Shown here one piece after another: positions 43,559-55,321 of a DNA stretch of 64,000 bases. The notes under the pieces are model-generated. The model saw only the letters and a list, made by a program, of their open reading frames with translations, searched no databases and was not told where the DNA came from. Source of the DNA: Acytostelium subglobosum LB1 (Eukaryota; Evosea; Eumycetozoa; Acytosteliales; Acytosteliaceae); assembly GCF_000787575.1 (NCBI RefSeq), contig NW_012236529.1:1-64000 (forward strand), read 5' to 3'. The position numbers and the translations under genes were made by a program. Numbering within the stretch: position 1 is the first letter of the stretch; each line of letters begins with the position of its first letter.

Positions 43559-45267
43559 ATGAACAACTATTATGTTTATAAGAATATAATCCAACATCTT
43601 TGGAGAGACAGACACACAACGCTGAAATGGAAGTTACAACTTGCATTGGTGTCAAAGAACTTCTTTAGAGTGATATCAGAATGTCACTTTACATCACTCT
43701 CATTGCAGTCACCACGTGACTACTTTAGTGGCTTTGATCCTTCAATATTGGACAGAGCACTGCAACATATTCAGTCTCCTTATTGTCTGCTGAAGCGCAC
43801 CTCCTATCTGTCTTTCTACACCAGCTTGTACAAACAGTGTGCGGAGAGACTATCCCCACTGATTCAATCAGCCGAGACTTTGTGGCTAGTTGGAAGTGAG
43901 ATCCCAACATTGTCACAATTGTTACTGGAGAACTTTGCCAAAGTCCAATTACAGCCAGCACTCAGAGCGATCAAGATCAGCGCCATTGAGACAGACGAGC
44001 TTGACAAGCTGACCCAGACCATCTTTGGTGCCGACTCACCACTTGCCCACGTCATCCTTTGCTCGCTGCTCATCACCTGCAACATCACATACATCGATCC
44101 AGAGTTTCAACAGATCAACAATGACTCACATGGAATATCATTCGCCAATCGATTCCTCCAACTCACTGAGCTGACTCTTTGTGGCTTTGGATCGTTTGGC
44201 GGAATCCTTAGTGACAGACCGATCGTCACCAGACTCACAACATTGGTACTTGGCAGTGATTGGACTCACTTCAACTCGTGTGGCAGGAATTACTTCAAGA
44301 TCGCTGATCCCGTGGCCTTCTTTGCTCTACTCTCCGAGAACCAAGTGCTGCAGCGACTGGACTTGTTCCTCTACAATCAAACCGACAATAATGACTACAA
44401 GCCTTCATTCTTCAACTACCTGGCTGGCAACCAGTCATTGACCTCATTGTCACTTGGCTTCATTCGAGACAGAAACTACTTGCAGTTGATTGGCACCAAG
44501 CACAACATCAGACATCTGCAGATCAGCATGAACGAACCCATTGTCTTTGAAAAGGTGCGCTCATTGAAGCTCTCATCAAGGAGCGACCACAATGTCTATC
44601 ATCAGCTCATCGCAATCAAAGATCACTTCCTCCAAAATCCCGCCAGCTGTTGTCTGACATCACTCAGTCTCAAGTTTAGTCAATTCTGGATGGTCACAGG
44701 CGACACCATCTTCACACATCTGACTTGATCATCAAGCACATCAAATCCATACGTGATCTCACCTTGGAGATGACCCCCTTCAACGGCCATAAGATTGGAC
44801 ACTTGGTGCACATCAAGCACCTGAAGGAGCTGACTCTAATCTCCAAACGGTTCATAGAGGACGACATTGAGAATTTCCTCTTGTCCATTGGTGCCTTGGC
44901 CTCGATCAAGTTCATAAACTTCCAAGTGAATGAATGGGGAAGGTACTGCGATCACAATTACAAAGCAGCAAAGACCAGCACAACAATCCTACTCCAACAA
45001 CAACTTGGGACCAATGCCGACCCCGGCTGCAATATCGATGCAATGACATTTAGATATCGCACCAAATCCTTGAAGGAGCGGCCTCTGGACGACGACGATG
45101 AAGATGAGATCATCGAGGACTTTTGGAACGGTGACCAAGAGTTTGAACCATACGAAGAAGGAGATCTGAACGATATGATAGACTCGGACGTGACAACCTA
45201 TGATTATGATGACGACGATGATTATATCAACAGCGAGTCCCATCCAGAAATGGATGATGAGGAGTAA
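43559..45267 (+). CDS. LRR-like dictyostelid family protein with one frameshift (paralogue of 57718-59540)
   Basis: From ATG 43559 an open frame of 389 codons ends at TGA near 44727. A second frame, overlapping there, continues to 45267 with K-H-I-K-S-I-R-D-L-T-L-E-M and a very acidic tail (poly-Asp, D-Y-D-D-D-D-D-Y). The N-terminus (L-K-W-K-L-Q-L-A-L-V-S-K-N-F-F-R-V-I) resembles an F-box-type domain. Leucine-rich strands follow (L-T-T-L-V-L-G-S-D, S-L-T-S-L-S-L-G-F, V-R-S-L-K-L-S-S). It is clearly related to the gene at 57718-59540, which shares D-P-x-x-F, N-x-S-L-T-S-L-S-L and N-x-Y-H-Q-L. The frame change lies in ACACATCTGACTT near 44718, and a one-base error or a recent mutation are both possible. 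Confidence 0.65.
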
Positions 45268-45442
45268 CCAACAAACAGTAAGGTATCAATCAAAGATCTG
45301 GAAACTATCCAAAGAAATAAAATTCAGGATGCCACACGCGCATTTGAAATATCTCGATCTCTCATCGATTTCATTGTCATTGTCGTCAACAATTACACTA
45401 TTTTTATCTCTATCTCTCTGATGTAATTGTTAGAAGTGTATA

Positions 45443-46568
45443 ATGAGACCACCCCGACTGTCTGCTACTCTAACCTTTGGGTTCATTGTAGGCCCTTTAA
45501 CATTGTATCATATATATGTGTAAGTGTAGACAACGGAATCACACCAAACACTTATCAAATGAACTAACACCAATCACCAAACAACAACATTAGATATCCA
45601 TTCTACTATAAACATGTATCTGTATCAATATGTGTAATAACATCATACCTATCATTGATTGCTGTGTTGAACTTTGTCATTGCTTCAATGATGGATCCTG
45701 GAATCATTCCAAAGAATCAACAAAGACATGTGAATCATATCGATCAGGACGATGACGACGAATCATTAGACGACGACGACGACGATGAGAAAGAAGAGGA
45801 GCAGGATGATGGTGCTACATCGTCACCATCCTCGTCATCTGAGGAAGCAGCAGAAATGGGCATGACAAAGAAGAAGGACACTCCAACTCTACCCTATCAC
45901 CTGACAACAAAGTATTGTCGTAAGTGTCCCATTTTTCAAATCTATGTTTGATCACTGACAGACATTAACTTACTTGATATCACCTCCTAGGATCATGTAA
46001 TATATTTAGACCACCTAGAGCATCGCATTGTAATGATTGTGGACATTGTGTTCGTAAATTCGACCATCATTGTCCTTGGATTGGAAACTGTGTTGGACTT
46101 TGGAACTATCGTCACTTCCTTCACTTTGTCTATACACTCTCTGTGGTGCTACTGTTGGTGTTCTCAACATCACTCTACCAACTGATCTACGTCACTCAAC
46201 ATGCAGACATTTACTATCTCGATCCACAAGCGGCTCCATATCATAGTGGTGGCAATGGTTCTGGTTCCGAACACATAACAGGTGACTTTACAACAACGAT
46301 TTCACTGTTTCCAGTCACTGTCACATTGGTTGTTCTCAGTTTCATGGCAGCATTCCCTGTGATTGGACTAGCATCATTCCACCTGGCACTCTTTACCTCT
46401 AATGAAACTACACGAGAAAGCAACAGAAATATCTTTATCACAACGTCAACGACGAACGAGACATCTACCAAACCAACATACAACAACCCATTTTCACTTG
46501 GAACATTCAACAACATCATTGCTGTACTATGTTCTCCTTACCACCCTTCAATTTNCAAGCGGCGGTAA
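45443..46568 (+). CDS. DHHC-type palmitoyltransferase (3' end uncertain at an N)
   Basis: Three exons (45443-45519, 45594-45919, 45991-46568). Two membrane spans come first ([24 protein letters not shown]), followed by M-M-D-P-G-I-I-P, a long Asp/Glu/Ser insertion, and the cysteine-rich domain: [31 protein letters not shown]. Two further spans follow. The DHHC cysteine carries palmit­ate before passing it to substrate cysteines. The frame passes through an N at 46555 (S-I-x-K-R-R-stop), so the true C-terminus could differ. The F-N-N-I beginning of the end region is present but the tail is short. Confidence 0.88.
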
Positions 46569-46687
46569 CTAATAAACAACAACTATAATAGTAGTACTTA
46601 ATGTAACAGATGTCTATTTGTATTTGGTTTGTCCAAACGATGATTGAGATAGGTTGATAACTACGTCATTATCTATCGCTCGTTCGC

Positions 46688-48300
46688 TTAGATGTGGGAC
46701 ATTGACTCAGTGACCAACCTGTTGCCACGGACGACGGTCTTGAATTGCTCTGGGACGGCAATCTCGATCATATCGTCGTTGGCGGTGGCACCTGGGATGA
46801 GGATGTTCATCTCTGAGGACTTGGAGGTGACAAACTCGGTCTCGAGTGAGTCCTTGCTCAAGTAGATCTGGCAACCGTTGCACTTGTCAATGGCCATGGC
46901 TGGAACCTTTCCAGTGACCTGGACCTCAACAGAGTTACAGTTGACAATCTCACAGGAGGCGACGGCGTTCTCAAAGACGACGGCGGTCTTCTTGCAGTTG
47001 TCCAGAGTGATGGCATTGATCTTGCCCTTGATCTGGATGACAGAGTCAGTGCACTGGTAGATGTAGACGGTCTGTCTAGAGTCGGTCTCGCCAATGACGA
47101 TGTTCTTGTTTCCAACCTGGAACTCAACGCACCACTTGTTGGACTCGAGGGCAAACTTTGGTGGCTTGACGACGGCTGGTTTGCCGGTGGGGGTGGTGGT
47201 GGACACGGTGGACTTGATGGCGTCAGCCTTGACGACGCTTGACTTGTTGGGGTTGTTCTTTGACTTCATGTCGTTGGTGACCTTCTTCAGGCCAGAGGTG
47301 ACACCCTCACCCTTGCCAAGTGCGCTAAAGACAGCGGACATGTCTGGGGCGGCCTTGGTTGGCTTGGAGACGTCATCAAAGAATCCAGCGGGGGGAGGTG
47401 GTGGAGGGGGTGGAGCACCTCCAGCGGGTGGAGCTGGGGCTGGGGTAGAAGCAGCAGCACCAACAGAGGCTGGAGCATTGCCTCCTCTGGCGTTCCATGC
47501 CAAACCAGTGGTGTGGTGTTGCTTAATATATTTCTGGAGATCATTGAAGAATCCAATAAGAGCGTGAACCCAATCAAGTTGATCTTGGTTACTAATTGAT
47601 ATATAATGAATGAGTATTAGTTATAGTTTCCCGCATAACAACTCACTACAGTACTATGATACTTACACTCCCTTGAACTCCTTCAAGATTCTGTTGGTGT
47701 AGAACTCACATGAGCCCTTCATCTCGGCAACGTGGGGAGCTGGGGTTGGCTCAACGACAACCCAGCTGAGGAATCCAATGCTCTCAGAGAGGGCAGAAAG
47801 GTTGTTGAACACCTTTGAGGTTCTGTTCGAGTTACGGATGGATTCGACCTGTTGGGCGTGAGTGTTGATTGGCTGGATCAAAGCCAAAAGAGCATCCTGG
47901 GATGGCTTCTTGGAGGTGGCTGCAATTCCAATCAAAGACTTCTCAGCCTGCAATGCTGAAACCAACTCGGAGGTCTGTTTGCGTGTAAGATAAGGAAAGA
48001 AGTGTAAGTTGAGTTGTTGATCATCATCATCATCATCATAACTGTTTGATTGATACTGACCTGTTTGGCAAGAACTGGGTCAAGCTTGGCAGAGAGGTTG
48101 GCGAGTGGGGTGATGTATTGGTCAATGAGGTTCTGGAACTCAGTGACGGTGGCACCGGATGGGGCGGCAGCAGATGGAGCAGCACCACCAGCAGCTGGGG
48201 CAGCAGCACCAGTGGCCAATGACTTCTCAACAGCCTCGAGACGGGCAGTGGTCTGGTCGAGTCTTCTCAACAGGTTCTCAAGTGAAGCTTCCAAAGACAT
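46688..48300 (-). CDS. cap: Adenylyl cyclase-associated protein (CAP/Srv2), actin recycling factor
   Basis: Three exons on the minus strand (48300-48061, 47974-47667, 47591-46688). The N-terminus L-E-N-L-L-R-R-L-D-Q-T-T-A-R-L-E-A-V-E is the conserved R-L-E cyclase-binding and oligomerisation coil, followed by an Ala-rich linker. The helical HFD region contains L-S-W-V-V-V-E-P-T-P-A-P. A proline run (G-G-A-P-P-P-P-P-P-P-P-A-G-F) and WH2-like part come next. The C-terminal CARP beta-helix has K-W-C-V-E-F-Q-V-G-N-K-N and ends V-R-G-N-R-L-V-T-E-S. CAP strips cofilin-ADP-actin and recharges monomers. D. discoideum CAP is of the same size and also affects cAMP signalling and polarity. Confidence 0.96.
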
Positions 48301-48802
48301 GATTAATTTGATTGATTTAGTTTCTTTTTAAAAATACTATATGTAAGGTAAAGGAGTCTAAAGGTTAGTGCTCTGTTCTTCCAGTTAGTCAGTCAGTCAG
48401 TAAGTAGAGACATACCAAACAGCTAATAACACAACAACGATAGGTGAAGATAATGGAATGAAATGAAGATGAATAATGCACAAGTGAGAGTTGGTTCGTG
48501 TAGAGGAGTAGGTGATGTGCTGAAATGGAGCAATCTCTGATGTTGTTGTGTGTGTGTGAATGAATAGTGTGGTTGCGTGTTGGTATTAATATCTATATTA
48601 ATATTTATTTTGGATTTATTTTCTGTAAAATGGCTTGATCACACTTGGTGTGGACTTTGAAATGAACCCATCCTCAGAGTGGGTATTGTTCTTTGTTTTT
48701 ATGTCTAATCATAACCCGATCTTGATCAAAAAAAAAAAAAGTGACAGGGAAATAAAGACAACAAAGTAATAATATTATTGATACATTATATATTTATTAT
48801 TA
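48301..48802. other. Tandem spacer upstream of cap
   Basis: About 500 bp containing the presumed cap promoter: AT-rich stretches at 48590-48620, an A12 run near 48728 and a short GTCA repeat near 48387. No gene is seen. Confidence 0.4.
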
Positions 48803-50567
48803 CTATGGATCCATTACCAAGTTTAGATTATAGGATGGAATGATGTAGCATGATTGAACTGGATAGTTGTGAGACACCTTTTGAATGTTGGTGTTGTTCA
48901 GATAGACATCGATCAATTGATACTTTTGATTGGTGTTGACACTCTTGGTCTGCACGGTCTTCATGCTACGCGTCATACCCCTGGATATCGTGAGTGGATT
49001 GTCATACTTGTAGTTCAACTTGTAGCGACCGTATGGAATCTTGTCAAAGTAGAAGTAGCCGTCAATGTCTGTGTGGATCGGCGCGACAAAGTAGCCACTA
49101 GTGTCGGTCACTTGGTTGTCGTCCTCATCCGTCAGTGAGAGCAGTACGCCTGGCACACCCATCTCCTCCTCATCCTTCAGTCCATCGCCATTGCGGTCCA
49201 AGAACACTTGAAGACCAATCGCAATACTGCCATTGTGACAAAAGGCTTCGGGCTGAACGAATCGTTTGATTGCAGGCAAGTCCACAATGTTGACATTGAT
49301 ATCCATCATCACCTTGTCTTGAGCGGGCTTGTTGAATGTCATCCACACCGACAGTCCAGTCTCGACGTTCTTGCCACTGGCACCCTCACCAACCATCATT
49401 GGCATATCCATCTCGACACCGGTCATTGGCAGAGTCAGTCCCTCGTTCAAACCCATGCCCTCAAAGTAGCTCTTGGATGTGACTGGCATGTAGTAGCTCC
49501 AATAGTCAGTGTTGATCTTGCCCATTGGTGTGTAGTAGCTGAGTGGCAGCTCCTTCTTGATGTGCATAGGATTGTCTGGACGTGACACACGGTTGAAGTA
49601 GAGCTCCACCCACCATCCCTTGTTTGGCATCGACTCTGAAGTGTTGAGTATCTTGGGTACGATTGGTCCGGCCACCCTAATGTTACCGTCCTTGTAAAAG
49701 TAGATACGACCCATCTTCTTGATGAACATCCACTCAGTGGATCCAGGCGATCCAAAGAACTCTGACTGGTTGGTGTAGAATGCATGGTCCAGACGATCCA
49801 TCGTAAAGAATGGCTTGGCAGGCTCGAGCATCTTGACAAAGTATCCATTGGCGCGGTTGTCACCATCGATCTGATTGATGCACTTTGACAACATGTTGTC
49901 ACGTTTACCAATGACAGACTTTTGGAAGAAAAGACTGGGCAGCAATTCAATGTGGTCAAACAGTACCTGGGCTGGTCTGAACTCCTTGGTCTTGATCATC
50001 AGACCGACATACTTTTGCTTTCCAAACCTTGTCACCGGAATCACTACATTGATCCACTTGTTGGCTGGTATCCTGGTCAAGTTTGAGTGGCCAGCTTCAT
50101 TCACCGCCTGCAACAAAGTCAATGACTTCTCACTCAATGACTGATCGCGTTTAGTCAATATAATATCAATTGGTACATCAGTATAATCACCAACATTGAC
50201 CCAGAATGATATGTGCTAAGTATATAATTGTACGTACAAGGTTAGAAGTTATTTCCAGATATGTTCCAATCAATCTAACAAACAAACTAATAATTACCTG
50301 ATACTTTTCGAAACGAAAGTTTGGATCATTGGAAAAGAAGTGAAGTCCAGACAATCTCTCGGTGAGAAGTGCAATGGAGTACTTGCCAGAGTGTGATGAG
50401 TTATGCTTTAGGTTCCTAAGTCCCCATCCAAACTCTGAGAATGTACTGCTGACTATATCATGGAAAATTGGTATACCCTTATTTCTTGAATCTAATTCCG
50501 TTAGGTCTCCATGGCAAACACATGCCACCAGTAATAGTATTATAGTGACACTATATAACAGTTTCAT
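48803..50567 (-). CDS. Secreted protein with SdrD_B/Cna-B-like domain
   Basis: Two exons (50567-50298, 50215-48803) give 560 residues. A signal peptide (L-L-Y-S-V-T-I-I-L-L-L-V-A-C-V-C-H-G) starts a carbohydrate-binding-like jelly-roll region (H-I-S-F-W-V-N-V-G-D-Y; W-W-V-E-L-Y-F-N-R). Near the C-terminus V-F-L-D-R-N-G-D-G-L-K-D-E-E-E, G-V-P-G-V-L-L-S-L, T-D-I-D-G-Y-F-Y-F-D and I-P-Y-G-R-Y-K-L form the SdrD_B domain known from bacterial adhesins and dictyostelid colossin-type proteins. The product is probably secreted, with a role in matrix or adhesion. No membrane or GPI anchor is seen. Confidence 0.7.
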
Positions 50568-51345
50568 TTGTTACTATGTTGGAGATTATTATTATTATTA
50601 AAAATTATTATCCAACAATGACAGTGTAATTGTAATAAATAGATAGTGATGATCATGTTCATTTCCCTTTTGTCACTTATCTATCTGATGTCACCATAAG
50701 GATCATACATATTATTGGACGTGTTACAATCGAATGTGTCAGATTACAACAATCAGTGCCACCATTTTAATTCATTCCTACCACTCACCACAATGGTCAT
50801 CATCTATCTGATTCAAGATCATGAGTCTACTGTTGCGGTAGTCCAGTCGAGAGTGAACCATAAGTATCTCTATCTATTGACTGTCCACCATCCATCAAGT
50901 GGCAGACAGGAATATTTAGGTCATTGTGCGTGACTAGTGGGGTAGTGGTAGACAATGGTCAGGACAGTGGTGATCAATTATACGATCACATGACTGATCA
51001 ATGTGTGTTTGTGTGTATGGGTGTGTCGTGGTTGAGTGTGTGATCTTGATCAAGATAACTGTCACAAGTGACTGACAGACCCATTATCAGTAGGAATCTG
51101 TCGTTGGAATGTAAACCACGACCATTCTCCAATGCAGCAGTACTCTGGTGATGTGCAGATCGACAATGATATCACATGTCGTTCATGTTTGGTGATGGTA
51201 TCATATGTTTACTTGTCAATGGTTGTATGCTCCAATCATGTCAAAAAAGGGAGGACGAGCATGAAGGAATGAGGAGGATCGATTGTTCTGTTGACTGATT
51301 GTTGACTGACCATTGATCAGTGTGGATATCTATGTGCAATGTACA
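50568..51345. other. Gene-free spacer
   Basis: About 780 bp between two minus-strand genes: promoter of the SdrD_B-like gene and 3' flank of the RhoGEF gene. It has a perfect 14-bp palindrome (ATCTTGATCAAGAT, about 51042-51055) and TG-rich runs near 51002-51040. The open stretch at 50715-50933 has no coding character. Confidence 0.45.
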
Positions 51346-54300
51346 TTATGCTAGGACAAACTTATTGTCCACGACACGAACAAAATTGAGTCGTTCTGGA
51401 TTAACAGCCCAACAAGTTAGTATGGATAATGCTGGCTGTGGACAAAGCAGAGTGTGTGACATACCTTTGTAGATCAACTGGTAATGATCCAGCATGAGAG
51501 TGATCACATTGTTGATCAGTGGGATCTTGAGTGATGTCTCAATGGTTTGATGGGCGGGCTTCACGAGGTTGGGTCCAAACACAATGGCCAAGTTGGAGTA
51601 GGACATCTTGTTCTTATCGCTACTCTGTCCGACACAACATAGCAACAGGAGCAGAACTTGCATGGTGGCCTGATTGCATGGTGGCAGGTTGGCCAACATC
51701 GCACGTATTGAAGGTATCTTCTCCTTGGCGTCACACTCTCGATCGCCAATCTCAACGATTGTATCAAACAACTCATGTGTCAACAGTGGAGGTATCATGT
51801 CTCTGAAGAAGTTCTTAAACACCGCAGCAAGATGATGTGGTCCATGTTTGGCAAATAGTGCGTCCATGTTTGCCAGTGAGCACTTGTTCAGTGCCTCCTT
51901 GAACTGATCGACCTCATGTTGATTGGGCGACACTCTGAATAGACCTTCTGTGCTCAAGTCTGTGGGGAGTACATATATACATTAGTTAGTTGTTCAATTG
52001 ACTATACTATTATTCGAATAGACATACGGTTCAGCATTGCATTACATGTCTTGATTATAAATGCAGGCACCAGTACATTGGAAGACTCTCTCTGTGCCAA
52101 CTCCAACAATGAGATACCAAACAACTTCTTGTTGACAGTAGTTGTGCATAGCTCACCAAACAGTTTCAACAGAGCCTTCTTCTCATCATTGTCATCCACC
52201 TGGAAGAAGTATGACTCTCCACTCTTCTTTGATATTGATATAATGTTCTTGTAGTCTATCCAATGTGGATGAATGTTGTTAGCTATTGGACTCTTGGCAA
52301 TCAACGCGCGTGTTGAAGTTGAAAACTTACTGGCACTGTCTGATTGATCGGATACTACAACCTCTGACAGGTAAAAGATATTCTTGAGTTTGAGTAGATC
52401 TCTCTGGCTCTTCTTGCAAAAGATTATGACATCATTGCAGAGGTAATAGTAGTATACTTGGTCCTGCTTCTTCATTTCAAACTTGGTCAGTTTGCCTTCG
52501 TGTAGGTATATCCTACCAGGTATCACCCACTATTGGAATAGGTCATTGTCTTATGGTCAGTAATATGTCCATTCACACAATTATTAATAAGACTTACAGG
52601 ATCGAGAGCCTTCTTGTTGTTCATCTTTCTATAAATATTGATCAGGGTGGCAGCATTCTGTGCCTGTGCCAGATTGTCCTGGATCAACTGTTCAATCTCC
52701 TTCATCATGATCACAGAGTTGTTGATATTGTTGTGATCGGGCCAGTTGTTTGGTGTATGTTGAGCAATCACCTAAGTACATAAATAACATCAATGTGTTA
52801 GAGTAATGGATAATGATGATGTTGCCTATGCAGTAATAATACTTACAAATAGTTGCCTCTGGTACATTGACAAATGATTCAATGGAGTGGCAATCAATGC
52901 CATCAGATCATATACTCTCTGTGGAGTGTTGTCACAACAGTCCACTATGAATTGTGCAAACTTTGGATTGTCATTCCTGCAGCGATCCAGAGTGTCAATG
53001 GCATTCTTGAAGTTCTTGACATAGTTGCCATAGACCTTGAACTCTGGGGCAATGCGCAGAAAGATGTCGCCAAGACCCTCGACGCATGGCCACTTGTTGT
53101 TCAACTGCTCAAACTGTGAGAGCACACGCTGATGCACTGTGAAGATCTCCTCCACCGAGAAGAATATCGACTTGAAGTCCTCGTCGCTGATGAGTCCGGC
53201 CATCTTGAGTGGTCGATGATAGTAGTGCAACATGATGTCCAGGTTGTCAATGTATCTGCGCTCCTCTTGGATCATGTGGCGGAATGCAATGTTGCGCTCG
53301 CGCAACATGGAGCCAGTGTACACTTCTGCCAGCCATTGTGTTCGACGCTTGGCAAGGAAGCGTCTGACACAGCTCTGCACCGTGATGATGTCTCGCACAT
53401 AGTCTTGAGCCTCGGACCACGTGTTGAGCGTCTGGATGGCCGTCGCCAGGCCCTCGCTGCACGAGTCATTCACGTGTGTGTGGAAGTCAATGTTAAGGTT
53501 CTGATTGTACAATATGTCCATGATGCTCATTACTGCGTTGTGGTTGACACCTGGCAGTGCGACCAGTATGGACTGGATGGCGCCAAACAGTTTGAACGAC
53601 TCGTTGTTGGTGTCTGTGAGCTTGGCCAGGTTACGTCGTTTCAGTGAGCGATTGGCACTCTTTTTCAGATCAGTGTTCTTCCTGAGCTTGATGATTCCCT
53701 TGGCGACGCTAGGTAGTAGTCGAGGTGACTGTGTTGGGGACGGCGCGCCAAGTCCACCACTGCTGTGGATGTTGTTGATATTGTTGTTGCTGACATTGAT
53801 GTTGTTGTTATGGTGGTGATTGGCCAGGTTGCTGTGGCTGTGGAATCGCATTGGAGAGCTGCTCGGGGAAATGAATGAGTTATCCCTTACATGCTTCTGT
53901 TGGTAGATTGGAATGGAAGGTGATGATGTTGATGCGCCAGATGGTGAGAAGAAGGACATTGTGCTGCCCTTGGGTCTGGTCGGTGTGTTGGTCACTGGAG
54001 GAATGACCTTGTTGTTTGAAGTGTCGGCAGAGTGTGATCTTCTCTGTCTGCTCGGTGATGGCTTGGTTGATACATTGTCTGGTTCATTCAAGTCAATCGT
54101 GGTGATGACCTGCTGTTGCTGTTGCTGTTGCTTTTGTTGTTGGGAGCCAGGTGTTGATTGAAGTGGCGGAGTAGTAGTCGTGGTAGTAGTTGATGACTTT
54201 GAGTTTGGCGTGGATATGGCCACGCTTCCACTGCTTGACTCTAACCTTGGTGATCCGGCACCAGGCGGAGTGGTGATAGTTGCATACTTGGTTGGTGTCT

Positions 54301-54918
54301 TTGATGATGGTGATTGTACTTGTACAGTGGTGTTTGATGACGATGATGATGTTAATGTTGAGGAGGAAATGGTCCTCAGAGGTGACTGTCTAGGCGTTGT
54401 TTTGTTCTTGTTTGCGTTGTTTGGAGGGGATGTTGGTGGAGACTGTGATATACGCTTGCTGAATGTTTCAATGGCTGCAGGTGTCAATGTTCTTCTAATC
54501 GATAGAGGTGCCTTGTCAACCGATGGAATGAATGTGGCACTGACAACTGATGATGATGTACCACTATTGTTGTTATTATTGTTGTAACCATATCCACTTG
54601 GACTTGAGAATATTGTGCTCTTGGTTGGTTTGGTTGGTGTATTGTTGTTGTTATTGTTGTTGGTTGATGATGATGATGTTGGTGACTTTAATGAAACAGT
54701 TTGTTGTGAATGTTGTTGTTGTTGTTGTTGTTGCTTATGATACAAGACATCTTGTGATGAAGTCCTAAAGAATGATAATATTGTTAGATGGATGAGTACC
54801 CATTGCAACCAACAACTGACACAAACCTGACCAATGAATGTTGGGACTCTGTTTGAAAGCAATGTTTGCACTTGTCACTTCGCCATAGCTGTCTCTCAAA
54901 GAAAGCACAAGAGTTCAT
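51346..54918 (-). CDS. RhoGEF (DH-PH) and RhoGAP multidomain regulator
   Basis: Minus-strand exons 54918-54827, 54764-52847, 52771-52598, 52529-52331, 52255-52028, 51959-51465 and 51395-51346 give 1051 residues. The N-terminus C-A-F-F-E-R-Q-L-W-R-S-D-K-C-K-H-C-F is a small Cys motif seen in dictyostelid Gxc proteins. A long Ser/Thr/Gln/Asn-rich region follows, then an IQ-like A-Q/V-x-x-C-V-R-R-F-L-A-K-R-R, a DH domain (M-I-Q-E-E-R-R-Y-I-D-N-L), a PH domain (Y-Y-Y-L-C-N-D-V-I-I-F), and a RhoGAP domain (G-L-F-R-V-S-P, K-M-S-Y-S-N-L-A-I-V-F-G-P-N-L). It should switch Rho/Rac GTPases on and off to shape the actin cortex. The 75-nt intron 52256-52330 is in frame and stop-free, so both spliced and retained forms would be readable. 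Confidence 0.85.
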
Positions 54919-55321
54919 TCTTTCTTCTCTCTATCTTACTGTCTTTGTGTCTCTTCCTTGTCTAATCAAGCAATCAAGTATAAAGTGGAGTGAATGAATG
55001 TGACTGATTGAAAATGAACAAGTTGTTTTGTAATAATACAAGCCAACGACAATTAACAAGTTGGATATTGTTTTTGTGGTTCGTGGGCTGAAACAAGATT
55101 ACTTGAATAGCACCAAATTGGCGCCTGAACGCAGATTGACAAACATTGTTTCACAACTGGAACTTCGATTTTCAACTAGAATAAATAATAAAAATCAAAA
55201 AAAACACTTCACAAACAAACGAACGATTGAGCTCAAAAACAAAGAAGAAATGTGTATTTGATGGTTCTTCTTATTATCATACATTGTTGTGTTATTATTA
55301 TTATAATTATATAAATACAAT
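54919..55321. promoter_or_regulatory. Divergent spacer between the RhoGEF/GAP and DDX18 genes
   Basis: 400 bp that must hold both promoters. It is AT-rich, with an A-rich stretch at 55170-55210 and a TTATTAT run just before the DDX18 start. No specific motif is claimed. Confidence 0.4.

Noticed and set aside
50715-50933. 72-codon open frame in the spacer before the SdrD_B-like gene
   Set aside because: No coding character, and the region is gene-free on other evidence.
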